This document shows positions 45,996-54,961 of a stretch of DNA of 64,000 nucleotides, one piece after another; the first letter of the stretch is position 1, and each line of letters opens with the position of its first letter. The notes under the pieces are model-generated. The model searched no databases and was not told the DNA's origin. It worked only from the letters and a program-made list of their open reading frames with translations. Made by a program: the position numbers and the translations under genes. The stretch is taken from contig JADKGY010000029.1 in the NCBI GenBank assembly GCA_016722045.1, positions 248,001 to 312,000 on the forward strand. The letters run 5' to 3'. Source of the stretch: Candidatus Opimibacter skivensis. GTDB taxonomy: Bacteria > Bacteroidota > Bacteroidia > Chitinophagales > Saprospiraceae.

Positions 45996-46685
45996 TCATC
46001 TTTGCCCTATTATAAAACTCTTAGTAAATCGACAGGTTGGGTAATTACTACATCCCAAGAACCTGGAACCTACCATAGGGCCTTTCTTAACTGTTCTTTC
46101 AACAAGACTTGAGCCACACTTAGGACATACCGTATTTGAAGTATGTCGTTGATGCAAAGATCGAATATGGTCGCTTTTACTCAGCGTAGAATTGGAAATA
46201 TGTTCTTCAAGAATTTTAATAACGTGCTCTACATCCTGATGCGATAAAATGGGAGTTTGGAACCATTTAATGTATCTTCCAAGCCCTGAATTAATTACAT
46301 TATCTGGGAGAGGCGATTTGAACGTACAATCTCCAACAAAATATACGACAGTGTATATCAGGGATTCATTTAGCTCTAGAAATTCTGAAAGGACTTTCTT
46401 TTGTCTGAAGGTTTGTCGGAGAGGATTTTGAAATGAGTATTTCTCTTTGAAAATCGTTTGTGTCCATTCTGATCGGCTTTCTGATCCGAAGATCCAACCT
46501 TTCTTATTCTTCGTTTCTACAATGAATATTCCATAAACAGAAACCAATAAATGGTCAATTTGGGCTGTACCATTTTTCGAGGGTAGAATAATATTATGAA
46601 ACTTATGATAGGTTCTTTTATCAAGTGATAGCCACATATTGAAAGTGGTTATCTTCTCGCCAAACCAGCCTCGAAGTATTTTCAT
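45996..46685 (-). CDS. NERD nuclease-like protein with topoisomerase-type zinc finger
   Basis: 229 residues. The NERD domain fills residues 5-160: YHKFHNIILPSKNGTAQIDH gives the first acidic residue and GIFIVETKNKKGWIFG the E-x-K of a PD-(D/E)xK nuclease fold. The C-terminus (about 185-225) is a four-cysteine finger, CPKCGSSLVERTVKKG then FLGCSNYPTCRFTK, as in DNA topoisomerase I tails. Together they suggest a cytosolic nucleic-acid-cleaving or binding protein. The ATG overlaps the stop of the upstream HEPN gene (ATGA), which points to translational coupling and a joint function, perhaps in defence. Confidence 0.85.
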   Translation of the reverse strand: MKILRGWFGEKITTFNMWLSLDKRTYHKFHNIILPSKNGTAQIDHLLVSVYGIFIVETKNKKGWIFGSESRSEWTQTIFKEKYSFQNPLRQTFRQKKVLSEFLELNESLIYTVVYFVGDCTFKSPLPDNVINSGLGRYIKWFQTPILSHQDVEHVIKILEEHISNSTLSKSDHIRSLHQRHTSNTVCPKCGSSLVERTVKKGPMVGSRFLGCSNYPTCRFTKSFIIGQR

Positions 46686-47254
46686 ATTTGAAGAAACATA
46701 TCATTTCCCCGTTTGTGTATAAAAATAAATCCCTGAAGTACAGAAATGAAACAATGGAAATATTTAAAGTTAGCATGTAAATGATACCCTTCGTCATTCA
46801 ATTCATGAATGTATCGCCAATTTTCAAAAGTTTGATTATGATTCTTTAGAAAAGTTTCTAAGTCATCTGCTTGCTTATGATCAATATCTTTATCTGATTT
46901 GCTTTCTCTCTCTTCCTTGTAAATTTTCAGTTCAAAACTAGGTAATAATTTGTTGTCAGGATTTGAATCAAGGTGTTTAATGAAGAGTTCATTTATTTCA
47001 GACTTGCTTTTTTCATCTAAGACATTAAACAAATCATGTAGTTTATGCCCCCTTACTAAATTCTTTTTGAGTAAGTGAATGGCTTTAAGATACAACTCAG
47101 CAGAAAAAGATAAATCAACAGCAGCAACTGGCATTCTTTGAATAACTGTTCTATTTTGATCTTCTTTTAAATGTGCCGCGCAACTGAATCCGATATCATG
47201 GAATCCTTTGGCTGTATCCAATAACAAATCTACTATTTGATTTTTCCCGTTCAT
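46682..47254 (-). CDS. HEPN-like helical protein
   Basis: 190 residues, almost all helical. The segment LSFSAELYLKAIHLLKKNLV and the motif RGHKLHDLF (R68 to H73, an R-x4-H pattern) fit HEPN domains, some of which are RNases. A second half with FENWRYIHELNDEGYHLH adds the usual aromatic Arg-Tyr motif of HEPN proteins that pair with a target-binding partner. No nucleotidyltransferase gene is adjacent; instead the NERD gene overlaps it by 4 nt. An RNase toxin or a regulatory HEPN are both possible. Confidence 0.75.
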   Translation of the reverse strand: MNGKNQIVDLLLDTAKGFHDIGFSCAAHLKEDQNRTVIQRMPVAAVDLSFSAELYLKAIHLLKKNLVRGHKLHDLFNVLDEKSKSEINELFIKHLDSNPDNKLLPSFELKIYKEERESKSDKDIDHKQADDLETFLKNHNQTFENWRYIHELNDEGYHLHANFKYFHCFISVLQGFIFIHKRGNDMFLQI

Positions 47255-47461
47255 TTATTGCAACTAACACATAAATATACATAACCCAACCGCATCAATC
47301 ATCCGTTAATCTTTCAGGCAATCTTGCCTTTCCAAATTATTCAATTGCATTTATAAAAACCTGCATTTTTCAGATACATTACTCCAGAAAGTTTTAACCC
47401 TGATCCAAAGTTTACACCTTCCACAACACAAATCCACCCCCTCACCCAATATAATCCCCTC
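47255..47461. other. Upstream spacer of the HEPN gene
   Basis: 207 nt of AT- and C-rich sequence. The last 30 nt (about 47434-47461) resemble 52432-52456 with a few mismatches, extending the 70-bp direct repeat that follows. No gene is visible. Confidence 0.5.
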
Positions 47462-47531
47462 AAAACCGTCATTTATTTGACACAATGCTACTTCATATTA
47501 CAAAAATGTTTAATATTTGCAGGATAAGGAC
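47462..47531. repeat. 70-bp perfect direct repeat, left copy
   Basis: Identical to 52457-52526 over 70 nt, with a further 25-30 nt of imperfect match on the left. The two copies are 4995 bp apart and enclose the leucine-rich-protein gene and a toxin-antitoxin pair. The right copy is the leader of the 815-residue gene. The repeat holds TTGACA-, TATTAC- and TATTTG-like words, so promoter activity is possible. Confidence 0.95.
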
Positions 47532-47537
47532 AGACGA

Positions 47538-47621
47538 ACGAATAACGAATAACGAGTGACGAATAACGAGTAACGAATAACGAGTGACGAATAACGAGTA
47601 ACGAATAACGAGTGACGAATA
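47538..47621. repeat. Heptanucleotide array (ACGARTR)12 with 28-nt higher-order unit
   Basis: Twelve units vary only at the last three positions in the order ATA, GTG, ATA, GTA, giving a 28-nt super-repeat that occurs almost three times. It begins 7 nt after the 70-bp direct repeat. The 70 nt between the array and the stop of the next gene (47691) hold nothing else. Confidence 0.95.
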
Positions 47622-47690
47622 CCTAGTACCACAGCAGGTGACCCATCCTCCCTGATTTTTCCATGACATTGACGATTAAACACAAAATAA

Positions 47691-50600
47691 TCAGTCTGTT
47701 AAAAATACGCGGGAATAATAATGAGCCTTGTTTAATACGCGGATAACTAATATGTATAATCCGGAATCCAAATCGCCAATGGAAATGGAGTTTTCAAATT
47801 CAATCGTTTTGATCTCCCTTCCTGACAAATCATATATTCCTATTTTCGCATTTTCAGTGTCCATGTCCGGAATAGTTTCAATCTGTATTAGCCCGGTCGT
47901 CGGATTCGGATAAATTTTTATGCTCGCCTGACCAGGTAAATCAGTTACGGATACAAGGCATTGAGCTTTTACTTTGGCTTTAATACAATCAGCACCGTTA
48001 CGTGCAATACCAATATTGAGGATTTCATCTTGTTCAAGCAGTCGACAAATACTTTCCACAGCACAATCATTCAATGACACATTATCATAAATAGAAGCTG
48101 ATTCAAAAACTGACGCAGGGTTAATCCCACTTAATCCATCCAAACTTTCCAATACGGGATTGAATGAAATCTCAATAGTACCATTTACATTCTCAAGGTT
48201 TTCGAGACCGGTTAAATCCACTAAATCATTAATATTTCTGATCAGTAAACCACCATGCAACGTGGTGATTTGTGAAAGCGGTGCAAGCGTAAGAATAGGG
48301 TCGGAAGGCATACTGTGCTGCGGATCTCTAAACACAGCTAATCTACCCGTTAACTCAGTGCACTTTGGATATCGAACAGGAAACTCATCAATCGTTCTCT
48401 GATCTAGAATGGTGCCTAAATAACATTCAGTCGGAAATCCACAGCCATCAATAGCATCTTGTTTATCAGAACAACCATAACTATTTCCCTGGATGTCAAC
48501 TTTCACATTTGGGATAACGAGGAAATAACACAATGGCTGAATGGAACAGACGGACAAATTAGAATTACCGGTAATGATGAAAGGATATTCTTCAAACGAC
48601 TTCGTATTGATATAGACAGGATCAATATTATTCAGTGCATCAATCGAAAAGAGGTGCTCATTATCTGATATTTTGATCACACCCCCTACAATCTTCACAC
48701 TATCAAGTCCCGTCAGTTGCTCCAATGCACTATTTTCTACAATAGTCAAAGACCCACCAATAGTCTTTATCGCTTTCAATCCCAGCAGATTTGTAATGTT
48801 TCCTTGTTCTTCTTCACGTATTACGACATCGCCTTTTATAAACGTACATCCTGGATATGTAATGAAAAAATCATCTATCTGCACCTGGCTGGTGATGAAA
48901 AGTCCATCGTCCTGACATGAACTTGGGAAGTCACAATCGACCATTACCTGGGTCGGACTATTACATCCTGCTGCATTATTATAGATCTGCACTTCTGAAA
49001 TTCGTGTCGACAATTTATTACAGACTGGTTCAATCGAACAAGCCGTTAAACTTGTATTCCCGATAATTTCAATTGATATGAGAAAGGAAGAAGAAGCATG
49101 AATATGGTCGGGCAACAAATTGCGTAATCCATCAATATTGACCAACAATGCATTGTCACGAATCACCACAGGGCCATTTGTCTGGGTGAGATTCTCCAGG
49201 AAATTCAAATTCTCAAGGGAATTATTTGAATTAAGAATAAGTCCATCCCCACATACTTTCAATTTTTCTAATCCATGTAAAGAAGTCAACGAAGTATTAC
49301 CCCAAATTGTAAGACTACCATTCACTTCCTCAAGGCTGTCCAGGCCTGATAAATCCCTGAGCTTATCACAACCTCCTATATGAATATACTCGTCCAATGA
49401 ATGAATTTTGTCCAGTACGGGCAGATGCCGAAGTTTAGGACAATCATTGATCCATAAAATCCTGATGTCCATCAAGGAAGTTAATACATCCAGGTTTTCA
49501 ATGTTTTTTCCGTTAATAATAAGCTTGCCTACGTGTTCAAATACATCAAGTCCATCAAAACTGCTTAGGCTATCATTTGAATATATAGAAAACTGATCTG
49601 CGCTGCGAAGATTAGACAATCCGCTTAATGAAGTTATTCCACATTCGCCAATATAAAATGAAGCTCCGATAAAAGTAAGTTGATCCAATTCATCAATAGA
49701 GGTAAGTAAAGGGCTTTTGACAATACCAAAATCATCCTTTACCCCTTTCAGTCTTTGAAATGCCGATAAATTCCTCATTGCTGGATTATCGATTAATCCA
49801 ATTTCACCATCCAGATGCAATACATTCCCGAATGCTCCTAACTTGGTTAAACCATGATTGTTATTAATATTAATATCACCTTTGATCGTATCTACACTGT
49901 TAAGAAATCCCAGACTATCAAGCGAATTATTCCGATAAATAGATATCCCTCCATCGACCCGGTTTACACCTGATAAACCAGACAGGCTGGAAAGTTTATC
50001 ATTGTCATAAAAAGAAATTTTACCCCGGATTGACTGGACTTGTTCCATGCCTTCAAGAGTTGTCAGTTTTGTATTATATCGGAGATACAAATTATTGCCT
50101 ATCGTTGTCAGATGGGAAAGACTCTGCAAGGATTGAAGTTCAGGATTTTCGCTTAGGCGAAATTCACCCCCAAGAGTGGACAATGCATCCAGACCCTGAA
50201 GTGAAATCAAACTTTTGTTTTCTGCAATCTCCAGGCTATCACCAATGGTTATAAGACTTTCCATGCCTGAGAAAGTAGTCAGACCGTCATTTTTAATAAC
50301 CTGAAAAGATTTACCAATGTTTGTGATATGAAGAAGCCCGGAAAAATCCTTTAGCGCTGCATTATTCCTGATATAAAGCGAACCCGCTATTTCGGTTAAT
50401 TGCCTTAGCGAATCTAAATTTTTAATATCCCCGGGTACAGATTCCTCAATCAATAAATTTCCCTGAAGCGCAGTACAAAAAGGAAGGGTGGATGGGAATT
50501 CATTTATATCTGCCTGGCTCCTGAATAAATATTGGGATACACAGTCATCAATTCCGCATGCTTTTACTATTTCATTGTAAGAGTTGCATCCATTACCATT

Positions 50601-51716
50601 GTCATGGACATCAGGAAGCGTAGTTAACGTTCTAAAGGATCTGCAAATAAAATCTGTACTGCATTCTGTAAGCAGCGGATTGGAGACGATGATGATGGTA
50701 GATAGTGAATCCGGGATAAGGTTTTGTAATTGATCAATCGATGACAAGCTATCATTGTATCTCAATTGCAGTACACCGTTGATATATTCAAGGTTTTCAA
50801 GGCCTGAAAGATCCGTAAAAAGGTCATTGCCCTCAAATATAAAATCACCTTCCACCTTACGCAATCCGGAAAGACCTTCAAAACCCTTTAATGCAGGATT
50901 ATAAATAATCTCAAGGGTTTTCACTTTTTCATCCCGGGGAAATCCCGTCAGGCTTTCTAAATCACGATTACGTTCAATAATAATATGCAGACTGTCGCCA
51001 CGTACATTATCCAATCCGGACAGATCCTTTATTAAAGGATTACCGAGGATTTCAATTTGTCGACCCACATAATGCAATCCTGTGAGTGCCTGCAGTGTAG
51101 TCAACGAATCACAATAGCGGATTTGTATTGATCCTGCCACTGTGTCAATTCCCTGCAGACCATTTAAGGATTTAAGTCCTGAATTACCGCTGATCCACAC
51201 TCTTTCTCCAAAACTTTTAATACCTGAAAGACCTAAAAGATCTGTCAGGTTATCATTTCCAATCAAGGTCAGGAATTCAATATGTTTCAAATACCGAAAG
51301 GTGTCTAATGACCTGAGCTTTGGGTTAAAACTAATTTCCAGTTCACGACCTATGAATTTAAGATTGCTGATTGCTTCAAGATCCTCAAGTTTTGGATTCT
51401 CTTCAATAATAAAATCCCTGTAAATGGAATCCAGATTCTCCAGTCCTGTTAAATCCTGTATAAGCGTATTCTTGATGAATAAATTAGTCCCAATTACCTT
51501 TAGTCCTGACAAACTATCCAGATTAGTAATTGAATTCGATCCGCCATCCACAAGAACGCTAGTGAAGTGGGTACATCCCGGATAATTAACCGGGAAAAGA
51601 TCAATTGATTTTTGATCATGAAAGGATATATTTTCAGGACATTGGCCCATCAATTTTGAAATAGAACCAATTCCTAAAGTCAAAATGATTAGGGGATACA
51701 ATACTGTTTTTTTCAT
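47691..51716 (-). CDS. Secreted leucine-rich, receptor-L-like modular protein with T9SS tail
   Basis: 1341 residues, signal peptide ending LMGQ. The body has about 23-24-residue repeats such as LTDLSGLENLEYINGVLQLR and ITNIGKSFQVIKNDGLTTFSG, similar to receptor L / LRR_5-type solenoids. Four modules are framed by cysteines. Each opens with a phrase like DLFPVNYPGCT or INEFPSTLPFCT and closes with a pair such as TACSIEPVCN and AAGCNSPTQVMVDC. The C-terminus is a Por tail (GQASIKIYPNPTTGLIQIET; DLSGREIKTIEF; LDSGLYILVIRVLN). It should be exported by the T9SS and act in binding on the cell surface. It is the main gene between the 70-bp direct repeats. Confidence 0.9.
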   Translation of the reverse strand: MKKTVLYPLIILTLGIGSISKLMGQCPENISFHDQKSIDLFPVNYPGCTHFTSVLVDGGSNSITNLDSLSGLKVIGTNLFIKNTLIQDLTGLENLDSIYRDFIIEENPKLEDLEAISNLKFIGRELEISFNPKLRSLDTFRYLKHIEFLTLIGNDNLTDLLGLSGIKSFGERVWISGNSGLKSLNGLQGIDTVAGSIQIRYCDSLTTLQALTGLHYVGRQIEILGNPLIKDLSGLDNVRGDSLHIIIERNRDLESLTGFPRDEKVKTLEIIYNPALKGFEGLSGLRKVEGDFIFEGNDLFTDLSGLENLEYINGVLQLRYNDSLSSIDQLQNLIPDSLSTIIIVSNPLLTECSTDFICRSFRTLTTLPDVHDNGNGCNSYNEIVKACGIDDCVSQYLFRSQADINEFPSTLPFCTALQGNLLIEESVPGDIKNLDSLRQLTEIAGSLYIRNNAALKDFSGLLHITNIGKSFQVIKNDGLTTFSGMESLITIGDSLEIAENKSLISLQGLDALSTLGGEFRLSENPELQSLQSLSHLTTIGNNLYLRYNTKLTTLEGMEQVQSIRGKISFYDNDKLSSLSGLSGVNRVDGGISIYRNNSLDSLGFLNSVDTIKGDININNNHGLTKLGAFGNVLHLDGEIGLIDNPAMRNLSAFQRLKGVKDDFGIVKSPLLTSIDELDQLTFIGASFYIGECGITSLSGLSNLRSADQFSIYSNDSLSSFDGLDVFEHVGKLIINGKNIENLDVLTSLMDIRILWINDCPKLRHLPVLDKIHSLDEYIHIGGCDKLRDLSGLDSLEEVNGSLTIWGNTSLTSLHGLEKLKVCGDGLILNSNNSLENLNFLENLTQTNGPVVIRDNALLVNIDGLRNLLPDHIHASSSFLISIEIIGNTSLTACSIEPVCNKLSTRISEVQIYNNAAGCNSPTQVMVDCDFPSSCQDDGLFITSQVQIDDFFITYPGCTFIKGDVVIREEEQGNITNLLGLKAIKTIGGSLTIVENSALEQLTGLDSVKIVGGVIKISDNEHLFSIDALNNIDPVYINTKSFEEYPFIITGNSNLSVCSIQPLCYFLVIPNVKVDIQGNSYGCSDKQDAIDGCGFPTECYLGTILDQRTIDEFPVRYPKCTELTGRLAVFRDPQHSMPSDPILTLAPLSQITTLHGGLLIRNINDLVDLTGLENLENVNGTIEISFNPVLESLDGLSGINPASVFESASIYDNVSLNDCAVESICRLLEQDEILNIGIARNGADCIKAKVKAQCLVSVTDLPGQASIKIYPNPTTGLIQIETIPDMDTENAKIGIYDLSGREIKTIEFENSISIGDLDSGLYILVIRVLNKAHYYSRVFLTD

Positions 51717-51845
51717 ACGCGATGAAGTATTTAAGTGGATGTTACTCTTTGAATAATCTATAAAGGAAAGTCTGCCGACGATCTAAGATAATATAATCTG
51801 CTTAGGGTATTTTGCTTACATCTAAAAGCTATGTTCTTTATTTAT

Positions 51846-52175
51846 TTATTTTTTAAGATTTTCTACGATTGATTTTATCATCTTGTTGTCAATAGTATCG
51901 AATTCAGATTTATCAAAAATGGTAAGTAGGTATACTTCTTTATCTTTCGTAAAAACATAGGTGATGACTCGTCCACCTCCCATTTTCCCTTTCCCTTTAC
52001 TTTTTATTGCCAATCTGATTTTGTAAGTGTTCTGACCCAAATCAATTCCAGATTTTGGATCTGTGGACAGAGTGGTCTCAAGTTTATAGAGTTCCTCTTT
52101 CAGAGATGGGTACTTCTTAATTAATCGATTTGCTTCCTTCTTAAATTTTTCAGTTGGAATGACACTATAACCCAT
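51846..52175 (-). CDS. RelE/ParE-superfamily toxin
   Basis: 109 residues: MGYSVIPTEKFKKEANRLIK, a helical pair, then QNTYKIRLAIKSKGKGKMGG and RVITYVFTKDKEVYLLTIFD, ending in a Lys-rich helix. This layout matches RelE/ParE-like toxins that start with an antitoxin gene directly upstream. The target (ribosome-bound mRNA or gyrase) cannot be told. Its start overlaps the antitoxin stop by 11 nt. Confidence 0.85.
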   Translation of the reverse strand: MGYSVIPTEKFKKEANRLIKKYPSLKEELYKLETTLSTDPKSGIDLGQNTYKIRLAIKSKGKGKMGGGRVITYVFTKDKEVYLLTIFDKSEFDTIDNKMIKSIVENLKK

Positions 52176-52383
52176 TTAAAAATTCTTTTAGTGTCTGTTT
52201 CGCACCTTTAGACCTTTTGAGTTGAGCGACTTCTTCGAATGCCTCTGTGAGATCCGATTTTAAGCTTAAAGCTTGTTCGTATTTTTTCAGTTTTGTCAAT
52301 ACTTTTTGCCATTCTGATATTGTTACCTGAATGGCCTTGACATTACCATCCTCATCGTTTACGTATTGAACCGGAATCTTCAT
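52165..52383 (-). CDS. Antitoxin partner of the RelE/ParE-like toxin
   Basis: 72 residues, MKIPVQYVNDEDGNVKAIQV and ISEWQKVLTKLKKYEQAL, ending KGAKQTLKEFLNGL. It is of the size and order expected for a small antitoxin with an N-terminal beta region and a C-terminal helix that wraps the toxin. It resembles antitoxins found before this toxin group in Bacteroidota and Cyanobacteria. It is encoded within the direct-repeat-bounded segment. Confidence 0.8.
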   Translation of the reverse strand: MKIPVQYVNDEDGNVKAIQVTISEWQKVLTKLKKYEQALSLKSDLTEAFEEVAQLKRSKGAKQTLKEFLNGL

Positions 52384-52456
52384 AAAACAAAGTTAAGGTG
52401 TTTGATTCATCTTCCACATCCTTAAATTCCCACCCCTCACCCAATATTTTCCCCGT

Positions 52457-52526
52457 AAAACCGTCATTTATTTGACACAATGCTACTTCATATTACAAAA
52501 ATGTTTAATATTTGCAGGATAAGGAC
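52457..52526. repeat. 70-bp perfect direct repeat, right copy
   Basis: Identical to 47462-47531. It ends 18 nt before the ATG of the 815-residue gene, so it is the native leader of that gene or a copy of it. Confidence 0.95.
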
Positions 52527-52544
52527 TCTACATCTACTACGCGT

Positions 52545-54959
52545 ATGACGATTGCAAATATTCTGGGAAGCCACCTCAACCCACAGCAGGCACGATTATT
52601 CTCATCACCTTCCGGTACCCGTAAACGCTGGATCTGGAGCCCACAGGAAGACCATCTCCAGCTCCTGGCCGCCCGCGCCGCCACAGACGCCATCAACGGC
52701 ACACCCATCGTCATCTGGTACGACGAAGATGCCGCAGCAGAGGAAATCCTCAGCCATTACCCCTTCAACCAACTCAAAAGCGCCATCTACGTAGCCGATA
52801 GCCACGGATCCGTAAAATCATCAAATGCCCTCCTCCCCCAGTCCGCCGAACAAGGCATCCACCACATCGAGCTCTATAAACTCTCCGGCGACTATCAGAA
52901 AATGCGCATGCCCTGGGCTTCCCTTCATGAAGAACTTTGGCCGGGGACAAACCGCTACGACCTGATCCAGAAATTCGCAGGCTTCTTCAATCACAGCACC
53001 GTCAATCCCCTGTTCTTTCGCCTGAGCAGAACGATGTTTGAAATATCTCCTGCAGAATACAAGCGCCTACGAAATAAAATAGAACATCACATCAAGCTCA
53101 GCAAGCTCCGGCAGGATGGATTCGAATGTCTCGATATGCTCGATGTCAGCCTGCTGGTCAATCACTCCCTCGACTATGTCAAAAGCGAAGTGATGCAATC
53201 CATCGCATTGATGGCCGACCAGGCAACAGAACTATTGAAGAGAGCCGACTGGATGATGCTGCGCTATTTCAATTATGTCAAAGCCTACTGGGTCAAAGAG
53301 ATCAATGCGTATGTCAGCAAGATCGACAAGCTGCTGGCCCATGCACAGGAATTGAGTCTCACCTTCGGCGATTCATTTGCATTCGAAAGCAGCATGAGCA
53401 ATATCGCTGACAAATTCAAAGGCCAGATCAGCCGCAAAGCAAAAATGATCAGCCAGCATCGCAAAGGCATCAAAGCACAATACCTTGAATTACTCGCAGA
53501 GATCGAAGCCGGACAACCCTGGGTCACGATCTCTTCAACATACAAAGAGAATACTTCACTGACGGATGCCATCCACAATCTTGGCCTGATCAAAACAAAT
53601 CTGCTCGGATCAAAAGATGCTGTAGAAACACATATCCGCAGTCAGCTCAAAAGACTCAATTCGCACAATGCTCCTGACAACACAGGTCTCGCTGCAGAAC
53701 TGAAAGAATGGGAAGATGATCTGTCAAAATGGTACAACAATGTCAATATCTGTGGCTATTTCAAAAAGAGATTTGAATCACAGGCATTGAGCATACATCG
53801 CAGTGTTGAAGGACTGAGAGAAGTGAATACAGCATTGACCTGCATCGTCGAAAGACAACATCATCTTGAAGATTATTTTTTCTGGGCGGGCTTTCACAAT
53901 TCATTTCCGGAGATGGCCAGGACGGTCGTGCAGGCATTGCAATTGATCCCTGTGAAAGACTGGCTGACGTATTTCGATGAATGGTATATCACACAGCTTG
54001 TCACTGGTGATGCACTTGAAGTAGAATGGCCGCAAATGATGGATGAAGATCTGAAAGAAATGATCGAACGCATCCGTCACCATGCAGTAGCCGAATATGA
54101 AAATGAATTGAACGGACAGCGTTCTGTATTACGTGAAGAATATGCACTTGCCATTCGCAAGCTTGTTGATCGGAAAGGTACGTTTGACGACATGGCTGCA
54201 GAGCGATTCTTTTTGGAGATGTCGACAGAGGATAGAAGTCGTTGGTTTCCAATTCAAATCTTACCTATGAATATGATGCCGACAGGTGATCATATTGATG
54301 CCGCTGATATGACATCAGGCAAATCAGCATCTAAGTTGAATCAATACATTCTTCTGGGTTCGAAAGAACCTTCGATGGATCTCAACTGGAAGATGATGCA
54401 GGAAGTGCCATGCGATGTGTACAGTAATGTATCCCCTGTCAACCAACGTTATCTGAATGAGCGTCTCGAGATGCCGAAGATGATCACTGATTTCAAACTT
54501 GGACAAAGTAGCAATGGAGCTGCACTGCGTCATGTGACAAATCTTGCACGACAGTTCTCACCATTCCTTGAGCAGGCGTGTATCTATTCTGCTCATCGTG
54601 TCAATATGATTTCGCTATTAGGTGCTGAACTGGATCGTCTTGTTCTTGATCAGTTGCCGATGCCATATAAAATCTCAGAGCGCAGTCTCAATCCGGATGA
54701 AAATTATCTGGTAGAAGCACTGCTCGAACCTAACAAACCATTCGTATTACTGGTCAGAGATTTCTGGCCATCAGGCGCCTGGCCTGACAATAGCCTCTGG
54801 CATATCCAATTTAAAGATGACATGGAATCGCTAGGCATCAAGGTCATCCATAGCTGGTCAAAAGGCTGGCTCCTTGAATCATCTGCTGAAGTTAAGCGTG
54901 TGAAGGATGATATCCTTGATTATGTCGGGACGTCGTACACGGGATATCAAATGGCTTGA
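52545..54959 (+). CDS. Large protein of unknown function
   Basis: 804 residues from ATG 52545; a TTG 33 nt upstream lies inside the direct repeat and is less likely. No signal peptide, no membrane helix and no Walker A motif are visible. The N-terminal 120 residues look like an alpha/beta domain (RKRWIWSPQEDHLQLLAARA; INGTPIVIWYDEDAAAEEIL), the middle 130-600 is mostly helical, and the last 80 residues are again alpha/beta (KPFVLLVRDFWPSGAWPDNS; LGIKVIHSWSKGWLLES). I do not recognise the family. The first 600 nt are richer in G+C than the rest of the gene. It is preceded by the 70-bp repeat and followed by repeat-rich DNA. Confidence 0.7.
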   Translation: MTIANILGSHLNPQQARLFSSPSGTRKRWIWSPQEDHLQLLAARAATDAINGTPIVIWYDEDAAAEEILSHYPFNQLKSAIYVADSHGSVKSSNALLPQSAEQGIHHIELYKLSGDYQKMRMPWASLHEELWPGTNRYDLIQKFAGFFNHSTVNPLFFRLSRTMFEISPAEYKRLRNKIEHHIKLSKLRQDGFECLDMLDVSLLVNHSLDYVKSEVMQSIALMADQATELLKRADWMMLRYFNYVKAYWVKEINAYVSKIDKLLAHAQELSLTFGDSFAFESSMSNIADKFKGQISRKAKMISQHRKGIKAQYLELLAEIEAGQPWVTISSTYKENTSLTDAIHNLGLIKTNLLGSKDAVETHIRSQLKRLNSHNAPDNTGLAAELKEWEDDLSKWYNNVNICGYFKKRFESQALSIHRSVEGLREVNTALTCIVERQHHLEDYFFWAGFHNSFPEMARTVVQALQLIPVKDWLTYFDEWYITQLVTGDALEVEWPQMMDEDLKEMIERIRHHAVAEYENELNGQRSVLREEYALAIRKLVDRKGTFDDMAAERFFLEMSTEDRSRWFPIQILPMNMMPTGDHIDAADMTSGKSASKLNQYILLGSKEPSMDLNWKMMQEVPCDVYSNVSPVNQRYLNERLEMPKMITDFKLGQSSNGAALRHVTNLARQFSPFLEQACIYSAHRVNMISLLGAELDRLVLDQLPMPYKISERSLNPDENYLVEALLEPNKPFVLLVRDFWPSGAWPDNSLWHIQFKDDMESLGIKVIHSWSKGWLLESSAEVKRVKDDILDYVGTSYTGYQMA

Positions 54960-54961
54960 AA

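Noticed and set aside
45811..46044. 77-codon forward frame
   Set aside because: It overlaps the NERD gene end, is rich in Cys/His by chance and lacks a plausible start context.
47538..47621. Possible CRISPR or iteron origin
   Set aside because: Units are 7 nt with no spacers, and no replication initiator gene is near.
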